Both the position numbers and the translations under genes were made by a program. A DNA stretch of 64,000 nt. Source: Ischnura elegans. Taxonomy: Eukaryota > Arthropoda > Insecta > Odonata > Coenagrionidae. This document shows positions 19,760 through 31,329 of the stretch, one piece after another (position 1 is the first letter of the stretch; each line of letters begins with the position of its first letter). Location: positions 109,759,111 to 109,823,110 of the forward strand of contig NC_060247.1 in assembly GCF_921293095.1 (NCBI RefSeq), read 5' to 3'. The notes under the pieces are model-generated. The model saw only the letters and a program-made list of their open reading frames with translations. It was not told where the DNA came from and made no database searches.

Positions 19760-20035
19760 GGAGGCGACCGACAGCTGAGGTCATTTGCGCCATGAGGGAA
19801 GGGAAGGTAAGGAAAAGTGGAGAGAAATCCGGCGTCGGAACCAGCCTATTGTTAACGAAAGGCGCCAAGGGGACCACGGCTTAACGTCCCATCCGACGGA
19901 CGGAGTGCTGCGCTTGAAATATCCTCCACACAACATTCAAGCAGGGATCGGACAGTATCTGAGAACTCTCTGCCGTCGGGATTTGAGCCCGAGCCCGACG
20001 GGACGGAAGCCAACACTGTAGCCACCAACCCAACC
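19760..20035 (-). repeat. tRNA-derived SINE S1, reverse copy
   Basis: Reverse complement of the family: gccgtggtccccttggcgcc, cgtccgtcggatgggacgtt and ccgacgccggatttctctcc are all readable on the minus strand. The tRNA-like head, with a degraded B box, lies near 19980-20035. Confidence 0.85.
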
Positions 20036-21299
20036 CGAAATCGCAACTTATATTTGTAAAACAACAAAGGGTAAATGAACGGGAAAGATAAGGCGTGACG
20101 CAAAAAAATAATCAACTTTTAGACATTATTTCATAATTTAAAAATGAAAAAAAATACTACAGTTGCTTCCCACGTTTCATGAGTTAGTGACGTTGTTAGT
20201 TACGTTGCCCGAAAGGATTGACTGTTAATCGCCGGTTGATCCAGAGATGAACTGAAATCCAAATTATTGCTGAAACCCAGACATTTTACCGGCCTGCGAG
20301 CCACCCCTTTGTCATGAAATGAAACTCTGAGGAGAGAGCCCCGGATTGGGGAAGATGGGGCCACCTGGCCTCACCGAACCCAGGTTAAATAAACAAAAAT
20401 CAAGTCAAGTCATTGGAGAACTGGCTCATTGGCGGGTTACAATATCCATTGGGTGGATGTTGTAACTGCGGACACATCTTAAAGTCTCTTTCCTGCGCAT
20501 ATTAGGCCTCAGAAGTAATATCCATCAAATGGATATATCAACCCGATGCACCAGAGAACCGGCGGATACGTACAATTACCGGCAGAGCCTGAAATCTGAC
20601 ATGGCTTTTAGATATTCATCGATTATTTAAAAAAAATCGTTTCATGGATCCTCCATGCATTACAAATAAGGGATATGAGTTGTTTGTCAAAGTGGTGAAA
20701 TGAGAATTTCATTGGAGAACTTCTTTATAGTGACCTATCCTGCCTCCCATAGCGTTCATGGATTATTTTCTGGTGGTGGGGGCACAAGGGTCTGATTGGC
20801 AAACGGTCTTCTCACATTTGAGGTTAAAAACAATATACAGCAATTGAGAGGATAAGAAGCCAACGGGTTTGAGTGATTTTAATTCAAAACAGTGTTACGT
20901 ACAGAAATTGATAGAAGAAATATACAAAAACTTGTTGGCCAAGGGATATATAAGTGAGTCTTTGTTCTGTGCTGACATCTAGTGGAAAATCAAATGCACT
21001 ACTAAATATGTTTTTGTTCTCCTTTGTTTGCTTTACCTAATTTCTGTATCTAACTCTGTTTATAAAAAAAATAACCGGTGCTCCTGGGACTTTAACTCCC
21101 TAAATTATTGTGCCAAATATCTCTTTAATTTAATGTAAACGTTATTGATGTGAAAATATTAATAAGTTACAAGCATATTAACGACAGTTTTCGAGCTCCT
21201 TTCCCACTTGGACGATGCTTTTCTTCGAGCGCTGACTAGTGAATAACCAATGACTGGCAAATCTGCCTTCCTGAATTGCGCTCAAGGCTTCAATGATTG
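20036..21299. other. No gene; possible LINE tail at 20225-20415
   Basis: 20225-20415 has the look of a retroposon 3' end (ccgaacccaggttaaataaa followed by aatcaagtcaagtca, a short tandem tail) but carries no coding match. 20950-21075 is related, in part inverted, to the unit repeated at 56325-56950. Otherwise unexplained. Confidence 0.35.
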
Positions 21300-21438
21300 A
21301 AGTTCCGTCATACACAAAACAAAACGAACGTAATGATAACCGTGTAATTAGTCTTATCTACTTTTTAAGAGTCTGGAGGGGTGGGGGCACGTGCCCCCAC
21401 GTGCCCCCGGAACCCCGCCCCCTGAATCCACGTATGTA
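21300..21438 (-). mobile_element. M4-family MITE, truncated reverse copy
   Basis: ctttttaagagtctggaggg, gggggcacgtgcccc and cctgaatccacgtatg correspond to the left half of M4 in reverse. The other end is not present. Confidence 0.5.
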
Positions 21439-21926
21439 GATGCTCATATTTTTATTGTTTCTAGAAAATACAGGGGAACCTCCCTCCCGCGCGCCCTCCC
21501 CCTTAATCTGCCGCTAGTTTTTTTGAATTCGGGAACACAATCGCTGCTGTAGAGAAGGTAAATGTGTGAGGTTGGTCAAATGGAGTCAAATCTTCCTGCG
21601 ACAAGGCGCGTCTCCGCAATGCCCTATTCGATCCTTCGAATGGCTCAAGGCGATGCCTATCCCCGCCTCGGGAACCCGGAGTTCGACTAATGACGCCTCA
21701 CCATACCTCCAGCCAGGAGGGGGGATGGCTTTCCCGCGTCCACCGGTCGTCACAAATTGCTAGGTAGGTACTCCAAATCCACCAACTCGCCGAACCAGCT
21801 CCATTCAAAACTTTCAGTTTGTGCTTCCTTCCTCCCCTCCAGAGCTTACGCCCTCCCCTCAAGAAAATCCTGGATCTACCTATAACCCCTCATACTTCTC
21901 CCATTCTCCGCTAACCAAGCGGCGAA

Positions 21927-22300
21927 TGAAGGACGCCTGTTGTCGTTCATTTCTTTTCACGTTGGCTTTGGAACCGAACTTGTTGCGTGTTTGTGCTGTG
22001 GGAGTTCTTTCTAGTTCATTATTTGGAATTTCACGTGTGGCTTTGCGGCGAAACAATGCAGCATATTACTCTTCATTAAGTATTTATTACTTCGACACTA
22101 TTCGGAAGAGCTTTATCTCGAGTCATTGAAGAACGTCTGTTTTCGTTCATTTTTTTCGCGATGGCTCTGGAACCGAACCTGCTACGTACGTGGTCCGTGA
22201 AAGTTCTGTCCAGCTGAATATATGGAATTCTACGTTTGCATTTACGGCTTAGCAGTGCAACATTGTGTTCCTAATTCGGTGTTCATCTCTTCGAGTGTAT
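21927..22300 (+). repeat. Direct tandem duplication of about 190 bp
   Basis: The block from gaaggacgcctgttgtcgtt with tggctttggaaccgaacttg and gtgggagttct is followed at about 22126 by gaagaacgtctgttttcgtt with tggctctggaaccgaacctg and gtgaaagttct. The two halves are diverged but collinear. No coding frame is conserved between them. Confidence 0.7.
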
Positions 22301-22334
22301 TTTGTGAAGCCTGCGTCAGTGTCACGTAACCAGT

Positions 22335-22590
22335 GTTCGCGTGGGGAATCGGGAAGGTGTGGTGTCTTCCCTCCGTGAGAGTCCCGCTTCGAATCCCAAC
22401 GGTGCTGGATAATTTTCAGAGACTACGCGATCCCTGATTGAGTTTTGTGGAGGACACTTCAAGTTCAGCACTCCGTCCGTCGTATGGGCAGTTAAGCCGT
22501 TGTCTCCTTGCTGCCTTTCGTTAAAAGTTGGCCAATTCCGACGCCGGATTTCTATCTTCCTTCCGTTCTTAGCCTTCCCCCATGGCGAAA
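22335..22590 (+). repeat. tRNA-derived SINE S1
   Basis: Head ggaaggtgtggtg with a B-box-like gcttcgaatcccaac, then ctccgtccgtcgtatgggca and gccgacgccgga-type body. Confidence 0.8.
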
Positions 22591-22740
22591 ATGGCCATAC
22601 TGTACCATTTTTCTCGTCAAAGAAGGTTTTTTGGGCCTCTAGCCGGGTTATCTCTCTCCAATTGGTCGACGTTTCGGAACCCGAGTCGCGTTCCATCATC
22701 AGGGCTGATGGCTAGTGTCCGTCTGTCCTCAAAATTTGCC
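22591..22740 (-). repeat. Repeat with a hammerhead-like core
   Basis: On the minus strand at 22702-22671 the order is CTGATGA, a GGAAC/GTTCC hairpin and GAAAC, the same arrangement as in F1 and in part of F2. It is typical of short terminal pieces of Penelope-like or retrozyme-type elements. Helix III and helix I are not convincing. Confidence 0.45.
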
Positions 22741-22960
22741 CAGCTTATATCTGGTAAGTGACCAGCTGCCGGTGATTATATATACCACCTGTTCAGCGGC
22801 GAGAATTGTTCGCAAAGTACACGCGCAGGGAGAAAATGGCAACACAAGGGACCAGTGTAACCTTCCCAGTGTTAGTGCAGGTGGCTTCAGCCAACCGAAT
22901 TCTCATTAGGGCCGATTTCCTCGCATTGTTGAGTGAATACCAAAGTACCTGTAAGGTCCT

Positions 22961-23246
22961 TGTAAGCCCGATGTACCGGGGATTAAGGTGTAAACATATT
23001 CCGAACACGCATTAATGCAAAGGGAGTTTATTGGCTCCAAGAAAAGAAAATATATTTTACAATACACTGTGACACTGTTAGTTATGAAGCACTGACACTC
23101 AGCCGACACGCGCGTAAGTCCTTATCACCAGTCCTCTCTCTCCGTAGAACTAACTGTACTTTCTCGCGCCCCTGGCGTGGCGCTCCTCATCCCTCTATCG
23201 GCGAGCCCTTAAATTACTTGCTGGAGACTCGCACAGGGGCGCCACA
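22961..23246 (-). repeat. 3' LTR of the Ty3/gypsy element
   Basis: 286 bp, nearly identical to 27398-27681. On the element strand it begins TGTGGCGCC and ends GGGCTTACA. Confidence 0.95.
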
Positions 23247-26200
23247 CCACCCCCTTCCTAGTGACAGAGGCAATCTGGCATGACAAAAGAAAGAGAAAAA
23301 AAAAAGAAAATTTAAATGCAAACAAAATTAACCCACTGAGAGAGACAATTTAAGGCAAAAAAATCCCGGAGGTGCTCAGGAAAGTGCACTCTTCTTCCCG
23401 ATCGGGTCGTCTGCCCTTCCTTTTCGGGTGCTGTGGGCACTCTGAGGGGTTCCCTCTGTGGTCCCCCTGACGCTATGACCCCCTGTGGAGGTATCAATGG
23501 TGTCTCAGGTCGTGGTGGCCGCAGGATGGTACTTGCTGGTGCAGCTGGTGTGGCCACTGTTGGGTCATCGGAGGCGATGAAAGCGGGCTTAAGGCGGTCA
23601 ATTGAAACATTGGCCTCCGCGTGTGAGATCACACCTAACAAAAACAAAGGGAGAAGAGAACAAGGATTTAAATACAAATGTTGATCGTGCTCCATGGCGC
23701 GAAGCAGGTTGGGGACGAAGGCTTTGCATATGCTGCCGCAGCTGGACCACATAGTTGGTTTGGTCGTCTATGGTGTGGCTCTCGGTGGGGGAATGGAAAT
23801 CTCCTGGTAGGCGAAGCGGCTCTCCATATACCAACTCTGCTGATGTGGTCTGCAGGTCCTCCTTCCAGGCGGAGCGGAGGCCGAGGAGGATGGTCGGAAG
23901 AATATCCACCCAACCCTCAGTCTCATGACTGCGGATGGCGGCTTTCAGCTGCCGATGGAGGCGTTCCACAAAACCATTTGAGGCAGGGTGGTAAGCCGTC
24001 GTCCGCAGGTGTACGGCTCCGGAGAGATCTGCCAGTTGTTGGAAGAGCTGGCTCTCGAATTGGCGACCCTGGTCGGTGGTAATGCGCTGTGGGACGCCAA
24101 AACGAGCGATCCACTCGCGAAAGAAGGCTTGGGCCACCGTCTCCGCCGTGATGTTTGCTATGGGGATGGCTTCCGGCCATCGGGTGTAACGGTCGATGAC
24201 CGTGAGGCAGAACCTACAGCCCCGGGAGTGCGGTAATGGGCCCACAATGTCCATGTGGACGTGCTCGAAGCGGTGGGAGGGTGTTGGAAATGTACCAATA
24301 GGGGACTGCACATGGCGTGTTATCTTCGCGCGCTGACAGGGGAGGCACTCTCTTGCCCAAGAAATGCAATCCTTCCTCATGAAGGGCCACACGTAACGGG
24401 ACCCGACCAGGCGCGAGGACGCCTTTCCACCCGGATGGGACAAGCCGTGAAGGGAGAGGAAGACTCGTCGGCGTAACTGGGAGGGCACAAAGGGGCGGGC
24501 TTTCGAAGTAGAAACGTCACAGTACAGGGCCACTTCACTGTGCGGGAGTAATACTTGTCGCAGGACGAGCGAGGAGGAATTTGAGCGGAGCAGCTCGGCG
24601 AGTTCGCTGTCACCCTCCTGCGCTACAGCGAGTTCATCGTGATTGACGGCGGCGGTGATTTCCTCGATCCGAGAGAGTGTCGGCCACTAAATTGTCCTTT
24701 CCAGCTAAATGGCGTACGTCTACGGTGAACTGAGCGATGTATGTCAGATGACGGCACTGTCTTGGCGATGTTTTATCATTCTTCTGCCGAAAGGCAAAAA
24801 TGAGGGGCTTGTGGTCAGTGAATACACTGAATTCGCGGCCTTCGACCATGTGCCGGAAATGGCGCACAGATTCGAAAATGGCCAAGAGCTCCCGGTCGTA
24901 AGGGCTATAATTTTGTTGCGGCTTGGTCAGCTTACGGGAAAAGAATGCTAAAGGTTGCCAACCTAAAGGGGTCTTCTGTTGGAGGGCTGCTCCAATTGCA
25001 AAATCCGAGGCATCCGTGAAAAGGGCTAATGGTAGAGTCACGTCCGGGTGTGCGAGGAGGGCTGCATTTGCTAAACTGTTTTTGCAGGCGTCAAACGCTT
25101 TCCGTAACCCCGGTGTCCACGAAATGCGGTCCTTCCCCTTAGCCCCCCCGCGTAGCACTTCACTTAAAGGCGCCTGAAATTTAGCCGCGCCTGGTATGAA
25201 ACGGCGGTAAAAGTTCACCATGCCCAGAAACTTTCTTAAATGCTCCACCGTTTCTGGCAAGCCAAAACCCGTTATCGCGTCCACCTTTTCCGGTAAAGGC
25301 GTGTAACCACTGCCAGACACACGATAACCGAGGAAATCCACCTCCGGCTGCCCAAAGACGCACTTAGATGGGTTGATGACTATCCCGTACTTACACAATC
25401 GGGCGCATAGCTGGTGGAGGTGATCTTCGTGCTCCTCTGCGGATTCCGATGCAACCAGGATGTCGTCGATGTACACGAAGCAAAACTCTAACCCCCGGAG
25501 GACCTCGTCCATGAAGCGTTGGAATGTCTGAGCGGCATTTCGTAGTCCAAACGTCATGTACGGGAATTCGAACAAGCCGAAAGGTTTTGTGATGGCTGTT
25601 TTCGGGATGTCATCTGGGTTGATGGGGATCTGGTTGTACGCGCGCACAAGGTCAACGGTGGAAAACGCGCGGTTTCCGCGGAGGTTGTGGGCAAAGTCTG
25701 CAATATGCGGAACTGGATATTGGTCAGGTATCGTCCGGGCGTTGAGAGCCCGATAATCACCGCAGGGCCTCCACTCATCCCCCTTCTTCGGGACTAGGTG
25801 GAGGGGGGATGACCAACAACTCTCGGACGGGCGCGCCGTACCAGCGCGCAACATGTCATCAAACACCCGCTTAGCGACACGCTGATGATCCGGTGCGAGT
25901 CTTCGCGGTCGGCAAGAAGTGGGTGGTCCGGCTGTGGTGCGAATGTAGTGCACGGTAGAATGTAGGGGATCTCTAGGGGCACCAGCTGGGCGCGTAATAT
26001 CCGGGAAACAAGCGAGAATGCGGTGAAATTTGTTGTCGCTGCTTACCGCTTTTACGTGTGGGAACGGTTCCCGCACGGCTTTACCGCTCGCTTTAAGGTG
26101 GGTGGTGCCGTCGATGAGGCGTTGGTTCCTCATGTCCACTAGCAGTCCGTAAAAACGGAGAAAATCCGCACCAATGATGGGTTTGGACACGTCCGCCACC

Positions 26201-27397
26201 ACAAAGCGCCAATTGAAGTCCCGCCGGAGGCCAAGGTTTATACATAATTCCAGCGCTCCATACGTCGGGATGACACAGTCCAGTTCATAAGTGGACTTCG
26301 TACGGGGGCCTCTCACTAGAGCGCGAGGGTATACACAGAGGTCCGAACCCGTGTCTACAAGGAATTGCCGCTTAGTGCTCGCGTCTGTGACAAAAAGGCG
26401 GCTGACATTCGGGCGGTAGTCGGTGGCCGCGTTCACCGACGGCCCTATAGGTTTCCCGCCGCCGTGTAAGAACACGGGGATTCGCAGCGGTGAGCCTTCT
26501 CTCCGAAGGTATAGTGGTACCAGCACATGTCCGACTCCCTATGACGGGAGCGGCGGCGAGGGTTCCCCCGGGAATGGCTGCGGGACCTCGGGCGGGACCG
26601 GTTATCCGTAGGACCGGAGATTTGCGCTGTGACGGCGGTGGCCATGTTTGTCATCTGCGTCATCAGGGCAGCGACTTGTTTGGTTAGTTCCTCTACCCGC
26701 TGGAGGAGGGCGTCGTTATCGGCGGGGGCGGTTGCGCTGGCCACTTGGGGGTGGGGGGTTACCTCGTGCACCTTATCCGCCAAGGCGGAAAGCGAGTCTA
26801 GGTCCGCTCCGCTCTGTACGGACAAAATGGCGTGCATGTTGGCGGGAAGGCGATTGACCCAAAGGGTGCGAAGAAAAGCGTCCGGAACGACGCCGCCTGC
26901 GAGGTTGCGGAGGTGGCGCAAAAGTTGAGACGGCTTTCGATCTCCCATCTCTTCATGCTCCAGGAGCTGTCGGATGCGCTGCTCCTGCGATGCCGTCAAG
27001 CGCCTGATAAGTTCCTCTTTTAGGCGGACGTATTTGTCTTGGGCGGGAGGGGAAGTAATTATGTCACTCACTTCCGCGGCATATTTATGGTCCAATTGTG
27101 ACATAACGTAGTAAAATTTAGTGGCATCCTGGGTGATGCCATTAAAGTGAAACTGCCCTTCCACTTGCGCGAACCATACCGCGGGATCCTCGGGCCAGAA
27201 TGGGGGCACACGAATACTGATTCGGTCGACGGACGCGGCTGAACCTCCCTCCATTTTTGCAAGGGGAAATAAAAAATAATGGCGAAAATACAGGTCACAA
27301 ACACACACAAAAATAAAACGGCGCACACGGTCACTAGGGGGAATAAGACGGCCCACGTGGTCGTTAACTTTATCGGGGATCACGTCGGGGTCACCAC

Positions 27398-27681
27398 TGT
27401 AAGCCCGATGTACCGGGGATTAAGGTTAACATATTCCGAACACGCATTAATGCAAAGGGAGTTTATTGGCTCCAAGAAAAGAAAATATATTTTACAATAC
27501 ACTGTGACACTGTTAGTTATGAAGCACTGACACTCAGCCGACACGCGCGTAAGTCCTTATCACCAGTCCTCTCTCTCCATAGAACTAACTGTACTGTCTC
27601 GCGCCCCTGGCGTGGCGCTCCTCATCCCTCTATCGGCGAGCCCTTAAATTACTTGCTGGAGACTCGCACAGGGGCGCCACA
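27398..27681 (-). repeat. 5' LTR of the Ty3/gypsy element
   Basis: 284 bp, same ends as the 3' LTR. The primer-binding site starts next to it on the element strand. Confidence 0.95.
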
Positions 27682-27702
27682 GTCCTCATTGACGGAGCTC
27701 AG

Positions 27703-28134
27703 GATAATAGAGACTGAATCTTTTCAACGTAAAGAAGAGGATGGCTACCTTGGGACGATATTGGGCTATCTCGCTGAAGGTGCAATACGTTTGCGGAGTT
27801 GGAAGGTAAGTAGTTTCAAACATTCTAAATGTGCTAGTTCTTCTTGACTTAAAATTTTCATACGTCCGGAAAATTCCGTGTTCCTACTCATGGAGCTCGA
27901 TTATTCGAAATTACGGTTTTTTTATTTCATATGCATCAACTTAGCCTGTCTTTCTGGGTGCAAAATACCTTTAAAAATTGGCTTTGAAGCTGAATCACCC
28001 TTCCTGTGTTCAGACTGAGGTGTGATCCACCGATAGTTCATGGGTATATTTCTCATTGTCTCTTTCTCCTCTCATCGATTTCTCTTCATTCTGCTCAGTG
28101 TGACTCACTGGTGGACCTCAGGACAATCTTTTAG
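27703..28134 (+). CDS. Possible host exon pair next to the retrotransposon (partial, uncertain)
   Basis: 27703-27805 follows an AG and ends at an excellent donor (TGGAAG|GTAAGTAG). The frame reads IIETESFQRKEEDGYLGTIL then GYLAEGAIRLRSWK. A second candidate exon, 28099-28134, follows a long pyrimidine tract ending ctgctcag, fits in phase 0 and reads CDSLVDLRTIF then stop. No family is recognised. The first acceptor is weak and sits only about 20 bp from the right end of the LTR element, so the insertion may have cut an exon or its acceptor region. On the other side of the element a short frame from the ATG at about 22836 (MATQGTSVTFPVLVQVASAN) could be related. Confidence 0.3.
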
Positions 28135-29279
28135 CCTCTGTCTGTAGGTAGTACTAAAAGTTCTGGTCTTCCTATAAAGGGTATGAGTTCTGAGGAAGCG
28201 ATGGAGTAAAGGAAAATTACAGTTTTGGGTCCACTGCAGCCCTTAATTGAGATTACGTTACAGTGCAGTGCATATACATTGAGGTACATGCATTTGGCCT
28301 CTTAGGGGTCTATGCACATTTGATTTCTGATCAATCTGTCATCACCTGGGATGCACCACCTAAGTGGTCCCATAAACGCACTGCACACCCTTGCCTGGTT
28401 ATTCAAAGTTGTCACATGCATATGGATCACCAAAATTAGCCTGTACCACCAAAAAAACCCTTTCTTTGACTCACCAAATCAAAGGATTAGTTCCTTTGGG
28501 TCCTTCACGATTGTCGTTCCATCTGGCTCTTTTCTTTGTTGGCAGTTGAAATGTAACTTATGAGTTTATGAATGATCAAACAAGGTTTCTAAGTGAGATA
28601 AGAGAGAATATTAACACAAAACATTCACTTGCCACAGGCATAAAGGATTGGTTTAACTTGCAGCAAATGAAATCTCATAAAAAATTGATCATAATTCAAG
28701 AAATAATAGGGGTTTAAAAGAACAGTTACAAATCAGTAAATATTTTGATTGGAATTCAGCATACAGTATCATGAAGCTTTGCTCAAGAATTTAGTATTTA
28801 GTAGATTAAGGTGACCTGCATCATAAAAAAACAAACAATGGTACATATATTTGACAAATGTTATGATAAATGGCATTTATAGTGAGTATAGGAATATTAT
28901 GAAAAAAAACCTGTGTCAATATTCAAAATGCAAAACTGGATGTTGAGCTATTACGGCCTCGAAACTGTAAAAAGGAAAATATGTACTCAGATGACCATAT
29001 AATTTTCATTCCTATTTATGTTAGGTTATCCTCCCGTCCTCTCCACTTTCAGCCTCGTGTTGGAAGTACTTTTGATTTTCGTTTAGCTCACTGAAGAGGG
29101 CTACCTTGTAGCTGAAATACGTATACGTATGGTTCCTTGTCCCCTTGCTGATCCTCGAGGACGCTCTCTTTGAAGCAATTTTTTCTCCCGGAAGATTGAA
29201 GCCATCTGTGGGTGAGTGAATGTGTGTGAGACTGCTTATTGAGTGTGTGTTTCTGCAAATCACTGGCTATCCCTAGCAG
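27810..29279. other. No further gene recognised
   Basis: AT-rich unique-looking sequence. Apart from the candidate exon at 28099 nothing is identifiable. Confidence 0.4.
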
Positions 29280-29588
29280 CAGTGGCACAGTGAGGGGGGG
29301 GAGGGGCTGGGGGATAAAACCCCCCCCAGATCTCAGAGAAATTTTTAAGTTTAATCCATTTTACTTATTTGGATCAGTATTACCCATAGAATAGTGCTAT
29401 GATTAATCAAACATCCCTAAGAAAGCTATAAAACTCGCCATTTTGAACCATTATTCTTAAATTTTTTCTGGAGGAGGGCCCCCAGAACTCCTGCTTACCC
29501 TGGTGGGTATTCAATACCCCCACATTCGTTAGTACTAGTTGCTCCAAACCCCACCTCCCCCCAGCATTAATTCTTAGCTGCGCCCCTG
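29280..29588 (-). mobile_element. hAT-like MITE, family M1, copy 2
   Basis: CAGTGGCACAGTG to CAGCTGCGCCCCTG-type ends, flanked by a perfect 8-bp duplication CCTAGCAG (29272-29279 and 29589-29596). Confidence 0.9.
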
Positions 29589-29596
29589 CCTAGCAG

Positions 29597-30033
29597 ACCT
29601 ATCCTGTGAAGATTCACGTGTTTTTTGTGGAGCAAGAATCCTTAGTGGAGGTCCCTACAGCTCCCACAACCATCTTGTTTTGTATGTTTGTTGTGAGTGA
29701 ATGTGTGTGTGATTCGGGCTTTCCGGTTGAGAGGCTAGAGTTTGGTCCCAGCAATGAATTTCGCCCCCTTCCCGCACACCAACGCAGTGACAATTTTGAC
29801 TTGCAAGCTGGACAAGCCATGGGAGAATTATACGACCATCTGAGCATTTTTCTTTTTACAATATGAAAAATGAAGAAGGAATTTTTTGAAATGTTTTATG
29901 ACGCATTCATTTTGAAAACAAATGTACTAATCTTCCTATTTTTTCTTTTCAGGCATAAGTATTCCCACTCAGACAATTACACACACCTCCATATATGAAC
30001 CGCAAAATTTTAAATTTTTAAGGTGAGGAGTAC
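29597..30033. other. No gene supported
   Basis: Lies between two M1 copies. An open frame of 86 codons (29606-29866) has no splice context or family resemblance. Confidence 0.35.
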
Positions 30034-30329
30034 CAATGGCGCAGCGAGGGGAGGGTTTTGGGGGATAAAACCCCCCCCAGAGCTCAGGGAAACTTTTAAA
30101 TTTAATCCATTTTACTTAATTTGATTGATATTACTAATAGAAAAGTGTAAGTATTAATGAAAACTCCCTCAGGAAGCCGTAAAACTCACAATTTTGAACC
30201 ATTTATCTTAAATTTCAGCAATTTATTAATCTCGCACCGACGGCTTATCGTGGTGGGTATACCATACCCCCACACACACCCCGATATTAGTTACACCTAA
30301 ACCCCCTCAGCCTCCTAGCTGTGCCCCTG
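30034..30329 (-). mobile_element. hAT-like MITE, family M1, copy 3
   Basis: CAATGGCGCAGCG to TAGCTGTGCCCCTG, with a perfect 8-bp duplication AGGAGTAC (30026-30033 and 30330-30337). Confidence 0.9.
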
Positions 30330-30804
30330 AGGAGTACAGGTTGATTCGGCAGTATATTTTCTCGTTCCCCTTCTCACTTTCATGCATATGCTGTTGCTCG
30401 TGGCAGTGATCACAAAAGAAATAGTGATCTTTTATATAAGAGTTGACAGTTGTCTTCATCCGACCATAATGTCCCACGATGTGGTCAATTAATATATACC
30501 ATTGTCTAGGGGTTTTAGAAGTTTTCTCATTTCTCCAAATCTTCTAATGACTTCCTCACGACTCACTTGTTTTAACATTTTATCTTTATCATTGTGCTAT
30601 TGCACACTACATTTGAAATGCTTACACTATCAGATTCTCTGCTCCTCTAATATCCATACCATACTGCCATTAAGAAACATACAAGCGTAGCATTTGATGG
30701 ATTGTTTCTGTACTTCAATGCTTTTATTGTTAGCTTTCAGTATATTTCTTTTGTGCTGAAGATTTTACGTACAGCATCTTAAATCTTACTTAAACTTCTT
30801 CACC

Positions 30805-31231
30805 CAGGGCCGGCCCTAGCAGGTGCGGGGCTAGGGGCGAACCTTCAGTGCGTGGCCCTTCACTTAAAATATTAAACTCTATACCCCATCTACAAACTCG
30901 AGCATTTTGAATCCCTACCACTCTCTGGCTAAGTATGTGTTCCCCTCCCAAATTCAGACTTCGTAATTACTCACTCATGTCAAGTTCTCTCACTCGTTGT
31001 CATCACTCACATGACACAGTACTGTACTGACAAACGCAATTGCACAATAAAAATTACTGCATTATTATTACTTTTTCATAATATTATTTTTTGTCTAGCA
31101 CGGACTTAACAATACAGTAATAGTTGAAATTGCGTTTTCAAATCTATAGTATATATATTTTTTTTTTTTCACAGCGGGGCCCCCCAAAGCGCGGGGCCCG
31201 GGGCGGTCGCCACGCCCCAAGGCCAGCCCTG
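30805..31231 (+). mobile_element. hAT-like MITE, family M5
   Basis: 427 bp, CAGGGCCGGCCCTAG to AAGGCCAGCCCTG, flanked by a perfect 8-bp duplication TCTTCACC. GC-rich ends with an AT-rich interior; non-coding. Confidence 0.9.
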
Positions 31232-31329
31232 TCTTCACCTGCTCTACTACACCACTGGTTTCTTGTACTGCGTGTCACGGATCCCTAGGTAGAAAAACTC
31301 TTTTAAGCTTCTATTTTTCTAGTTAAATA

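Larger units (their letters stand above)
22961..27681 (-). mobile_element. Ty3/gypsy-type LTR retrotransposon, recent, looks nearly whole
   Basis: The element is 4.7 kb, on the minus strand, with LTRs at 22961-23246 and 27398-27681. It is flanked by a 5-bp target duplication GTCCT (22956-22960 and 27682-27686). A primer-binding site (tggtgaccccgacgtg) follows the 5' LTR, and a polypurine tract (aggaagggggtgg) precedes the 3' LTR. Parts in order, reading leftwards: gag with capsid-like and CCHC-type regions (about 27254-26445), then pol (about 26526-23400) with aspartic protease, reverse transcriptase, RNase H and integrase. No envelope gene is seen. It appears close to whole, with perhaps one to three breaks. 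The LTRs differ at only a handful of positions, so the insertion is young. Gag and pol lie in overlapping frames, as is usual in this family. Confidence 0.95.

Noticed and set aside
23678-24476. Plus-strand open frames over 70-130 codons
   Set aside because: They lie antisense to the pol region of the LTR element and are shadows of it.
26423-27530. Plus-strand open frames across the gag region and 5' LTR
   Set aside because: Antisense shadows of the retrotransposon.
29606-29866. Open frame of 86 codons between two MITEs
   Set aside because: No signal peptide or family resemblance; the complementary strand is equally open.
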